From NCBI RefSeq assembly GCF_051014685.1, contig NW_027478395.1:1054001-1118000 (forward strand): a stretch of DNA of 64,000 bases, written 5' to 3'. Position 1 is the stretch's first letter. Each line of letters opens with the position of its first letter. The position numbers and the translations under genes were made by a program. This stretch comes from Ptiloglossa arizonensis. Lineage: Eukaryota; Arthropoda; Insecta; Hymenoptera; Colletidae. Positions 60,764-64,000 of the stretch are shown here, one piece after another. Below the pieces are notes generated by a model. The model was not told the DNA's origin. It saw only the letters and a list, made by a program, of their open reading frames with translations, and searched no databases.

Positions 60764-62256
60764 GCGAGTTTCTACTTTCAGATGCAATAGGAATTTTTGG
60801 GTTAGGTCAATCCGTTCGCGAGATATGGGAGTTTGAAGCCAAGAAATGGTTGAGAAGGCAACAAATTTTTCGCACTTCTGCTGCTCCAATCGCTTAACCA
60901 GGATGGCCTAGGGGAAAAATACACATACCGTTGCAACCGGGCGAGTTTCTACTTTCAGATGCAATAGGAATTTTTGGGTTAGGTCAATCCGTTCGCGAGA
61001 TATGGGAGTTTGAAGCCAAGAAATGGTTGAGAAGGCAAAAAATTTTTCGCAATTCTGCTGCTCCAAACGCTTAAACAGAACGGCCTAGGGAAAAAATACA
61101 CATACCGTCGTAATCGGGCGAGTTTCTACTTTCAGATGCAATAGGAATTTTTGGGTTAGGTTAATCCGTTCGCGAGATATGGGAGTTTGAAGCTAAGAAA
61201 TGGTTGAGAAGGCAAAAAATTTTTCGCAATTCTGCTGCTCCAAACGCTTAACCAGAATGGTCTAGGGAAAAAATACACATACCGTTGTAATCGGGCGAGT
61301 TTCTACTTTCAGATGCAATAGGAATTTTTGGGTTAGGTCAATCCGTTCGCGAGATATGGGAGTTTGAAGCCAAGAAATGGTTGAGAAGGCAAAAAATTTT
61401 TCGCAATTCTGCTGCTTCAAACGCTTAACCAGAATGGCCTAGGGAAAAAATACACATACCGTTGTAATCGGGCGAGTTTCTACTTTCAGTTACAATAGGA
61501 ATTCTTGGGTCTGGTCAATCCGTTCGCGAGATATGGGACTTTGAAGCTAAGAAATGGTTGACAAGACAACAAATTTTTCGCACTTCTGCTGCTCCAATCG
61601 CTTAACCAGGATGGCCTAGGGGGAAAATACACATACCGTTGCAACCGGGCGAGTTTCTACTTTCAGATGCAATAGGAATTTTTGGGTTAGGTCAATCCGT
61701 TCGCGAGATATGGGAGTTTGAAGCCAAGAAATGGTTGAGAAGGCAAAAAATTTTTCGCAATTCTGCTGCTCCAAACGCTTAAACAGAATGGCCTAGGGAA
61801 AAAATACACATACCGTCGTAATCGGGCGAGTTTCTACTTTCAGATGCAATAGGAATTTTTGGGATAGGTCAATCCGTTCGCGAGACATGGGAGTTTGAAG
61901 CTAAGAAATGGTTGAGAAGACAACAAATTTTTCGCAATTCTGCTGCTCCAAACGCTTAACCAGAATGGCCTAGGGAAAAAATACGCACACCCTTGTAATC
62001 GGGCGAGTTTCTACTTTCAGACGCAGAAGGAATTTTTGGGTTTGGTCAATCCGTTTGCGAGATATGGGACTTTGAATCTAAGAAATGGTTGAGAAGACAA
62101 CAAATTTTTCGCACTTCTGCTCCTCCAATCGCTTAACCAGGATGGCCTAGGGGAAAAATACACACACCGTTGCAACCGGGCGAGTTTCTACTTTCAGATG
62201 CAATAGGAATTTTTGGGTTAGGTCAATCCGTTCGCGAGATATGGGAGTTTGAAGCC
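60764..62256. repeat. Long-range duplicate flanking region IV, right copy
   Basis: Partner of 38,640-40,132 on the far side of region IV. Differences seen include GGAATTCTTGGG near 61,498, CCGTTTGCGAG near 62,051 and CTGCTCCTCC near 62,118. Confidence 0.85.
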
Positions 62257-62500
62257 GAGAAATGGTTGAGAAGGCAACAAATTTTTCGCACTTCTGCTGC
62301 TCCAATCGCTTAACCAGGATGGCCTAGGAGAAAAATACACATACCGTTGCAACCGGGCGAGTTTCTACTTTCAGATGCAATAGGAATTTTTGGGTTAGGT
62401 CAATCCGTTCGCGAGATATGGGACTTTGAAGCCAAGAAATGTTTGAGAAGGCAAAAAATTTTTCGCAATTCTGCTGCTCCAAACGCTTAAACAGAATGGC
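61262..62500. repeat. 7-monomer HOR unit, first tandem copy (1,239 bp)
   Basis: Tandem with 62,501-63,739. Both carry CAGTTACAATAGG with GGGTCTGGTC, GGCCTAGGGGGAAAATAC, CGCGAGACATGGG, CCGTTTGCG, CTGCTCCTCCAATCGC (TCCTCC at 62,121/63,360) and CACACACCGTTGC in the same order. I noticed about six base differences, for example GAATTCTTGGG near 61,500 and GCCGAGAAATGG near 62,255 only in this copy. Confidence 0.88.
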
Positions 62501-63739
62501 CTAGGGAAAAAATACACATACCGTTGTAATCGGGCGAGTTTCTACTTTCAGATGCAATAGGAATTTTTGGGTTAGGTCAATCCGTTCGCGAGATATGGGA
62601 GTTTGAAGCCAAGAAATGGTTGAGAAGGCAAAAAATTTTTCGCAATTCTGCTGCTTCAAACGCTTAACCAGAATGGCCTAGGGAAAAAATACACATACCG
62701 TTGTAATCGGGCGAGTTTCTACTTTCAGTTACAATAGGAATTTTTGGGTCTGGTCAATCCGTTCGCGAGATATGGGACTTTGAAGCTAAGAAATGGTTGA
62801 CAAGACAACAAATTTTTCGCACTTCTGCTGCTCCAATCGCTTAACCAGGATGGCCTAGGGGGAAAATACACATACCGTTGCAACCGGGCGTGTTTCTACT
62901 TTCAGATGCAATAGGAATTTTTGGGTTAGGTCAATCCGTTCGCGAGATATGGGAGTTTGAAGCCAAGAAATGGTTGAGAAGGCAAAAAATTTTTCGCAAT
63001 TCTGCTGCTCCAAACGCTTAAACAGAATGGCCTAGGGAAAAAATACACATACCCTCGTAATCGGGCGAGTTTCTACTTTCAGATGCAATAGGAATTTTTG
63101 GGATAGGTCAATCCGTTCGCGAGACATGGGAGTTTGAAGCTAAGAAATGGTTGAGAAGACAACAAATTTTTCGCAATTCTGCTGCTCCAAACGCTTAACC
63201 AGAATGGCCTAGGGAAAAAATACGCACACCCTTGTAATCGGGCGAGTTTCTACTTTCAGACGCAGAAGGAATTTTTGGGTTTGGTCAATCCGTTTGCGTG
63301 ATATGGGACTTTGAATCTAAGAAATGGTTGAGAAGACAACAAATTTTTCGCACTTCTGCTCCTCCAATCGCTTAACCAGGATGGCCTAGGGGAAAAATAC
63401 ACACACCGTTGCAACCGGGCGAGTTTCTACTTTCAGATGCAATAGGAATTTTTGGGTTAGGTCAATCCGTTCGCGAGATATGGGAGTTTGAAGCCAAGAA
63501 ATGGTTGAGAAGGCAACAAATTTTTCGCACTTCTGCTGCTCCAATCGCTTAACCAGGATGGCCTAGGAGAAAAATACACATACCGTTGCAACCGGGCGAG
63601 TTTCTACTTTCAGATGCAATAGGAATTTTTGGGTTAGGTCAATCCGTTCGCGAGATATGGGACTTTGAAGCCAAGAAATGGTTGAGAAGGCAAAAAATTT
63701 TTCGCAATTCTGCTGCTCCAAACGCTTAAACAGAATGGC
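62501..63739. repeat. 7-monomer HOR unit, second tandem copy (1,239 bp)
   Basis: Direct tandem copy of 61,262-62,500. Its own differences include GGGCGTGTTTCTAC near 62,887, CATACCCTCGTAATC near 63,049 and TTTGCGTGATATG near 63,294. Confidence 0.88.
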
Positions 63740-64000
63740 CTAGGGAAAAAATACACATACCTTCGTAATCGGGCGAGTTTCTACTTTCAGATGCAATAGG
63801 AATTTTTGGGTTAGGTCAATCCGTTCGCGAGATATGGGAGTTTGAAGCCAAGAAATGGTTGAGAAGGCAAAAAATTTTTCGCAATTCTGCTGCTCCAAAC
63901 GCTTAAACAGAATGGCCTAGGGAAAAAATACACATACCGTCGTAATCGGGCGAGTTTCTACTTTCAGATGCAATAGGAATTTTTGGGTTAGGTCAATCCG
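63513..64000. repeat. 33-monomer-offset duplicate, right copy (cut by window end)
   Basis: Partner of 57,672-58,159. It probably continues beyond the window. The left copy has GGCCTAGGGGAAAA where this one has GGCCTAGGAGAAAA near 63,561. Confidence 0.8.

Larger units (their letters stand above)
1..64000. repeat. 177-bp satellite DNA array filling the window
   Basis: Every part of the window is the same 177-bp unit in one orientation. Starts of the TGCTCC motif at 1, 178 and 355 give the period. The final bases sit at phase 110, and (64,000-110) is 361 x 177 minus 7, so 361 full monomers fit with a net loss of 7 bp. The indels I located account for this: single-base losses near 483, 10,250, 10,746, 12,161, 15,169, 18,885, 20,300 and 55,250, and one gain near 2,690. 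No gene, mobile element, inversion or unique spacer interrupts the array, so the window holds no gene-bearing stretch. The family was not recognised. A centromeric or pericentromeric location is inferred from array size, monomer length and higher-order structure. Confidence 0.98.
57000..64000. repeat. Region V: return of region III-type monomers
   Basis: About 40 monomers with the region III markers TTAAACAGAATGG, TCGTAATCGGGC, GCAACCGGGC, CGCGAGACATGGG, CCATTGTAATCGGG and AAATTGTTCACAATT. The region IV marker GAGTGTCTAC is no longer seen after 56,683. Whole blocks match region III in order (38,640-40,132 with 60,764-62,256, and the T6 variant at 41,500 with 58,314). No gene was seen. The array continues past the window end. 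Confidence 0.78.

Noticed and set aside
1..64000. A CRISPR array
   Set aside because: The units are about 177 bp and homologous along their whole length, with no short conserved repeat separating unique spacers and no cas genes.
1..64000. A hidden gene, transposon or novel system embedded in the array
   Set aside because: Phase can be followed continuously from base 1 to 64,000 with nine one-base indels, which leaves no room for an insertion longer than one base.

Overview
The whole 64 kb window is one satellite DNA array. A monomer of 177 bp repeats head to tail in a single orientation from the first base to the last. Counting phase from base 1, there are 361 complete monomers plus a final partial one of 110 bp. 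The total length is only 7 bp short of a perfect 177-bp ladder. I found no gene, RNA gene, transposon, inversion or unique sequence. The open frames of 61 to 124 codons are readings of the repeat itself and are not annotated as genes.

The window suggests a eukaryotic chromosome: a centromeric, pericentromeric or other heterochromatic block. The near-nucleosomal monomer length, the higher-order repeat (HOR) structure and the total purity all fit this. I cannot name the species. The first monomer is about 45% GC by hand count. CpG is not depleted (11 in the first monomer, about 8 in typical ones, against roughly 9 expected), so this does not look like a heavily CpG-decayed vertebrate satellite.

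Layout, by diagnostic variants. Region I (1-7,441) is a heterogeneous mixture with short nested duplications. Region II (7,442-22,644) has 7- and 8-monomer HORs and a 5.84 kb block present twice, about 8.14 kb apart. Region III (22,645 to about 42.6 kb) begins at a sharp subfamily switch and carries blocks copied at offsets that are exact multiples of 177. Region IV (about 42.6-57.0 kb) is the most homogeneous part. It is organised in 7- and 10-monomer units and includes a 1,770-bp tandem pair with no difference seen in the parts I compared. Region V (about 57.0-64.0 kb) resembles the right half of region III again, with a 7-monomer tandem pair at its end. Region IV therefore looks like a younger expansion inside an older III/V array.

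The main candidate for function is a pair of CENP-B-box-like 17-mers in each monomer, 65 bp apart on the same strand. Site M1 (phase 45-61) keeps the CGGG half. Site M2 (phase 110-126) keeps the TTCG half and matches 8 of 9 core positions. An M1 variant confined to region II also reaches 8 of 9. No monomer I read has a perfect core, so binding is a hypothesis. All comparisons were made by eye; copy counts and identities are not exhaustive alignments.
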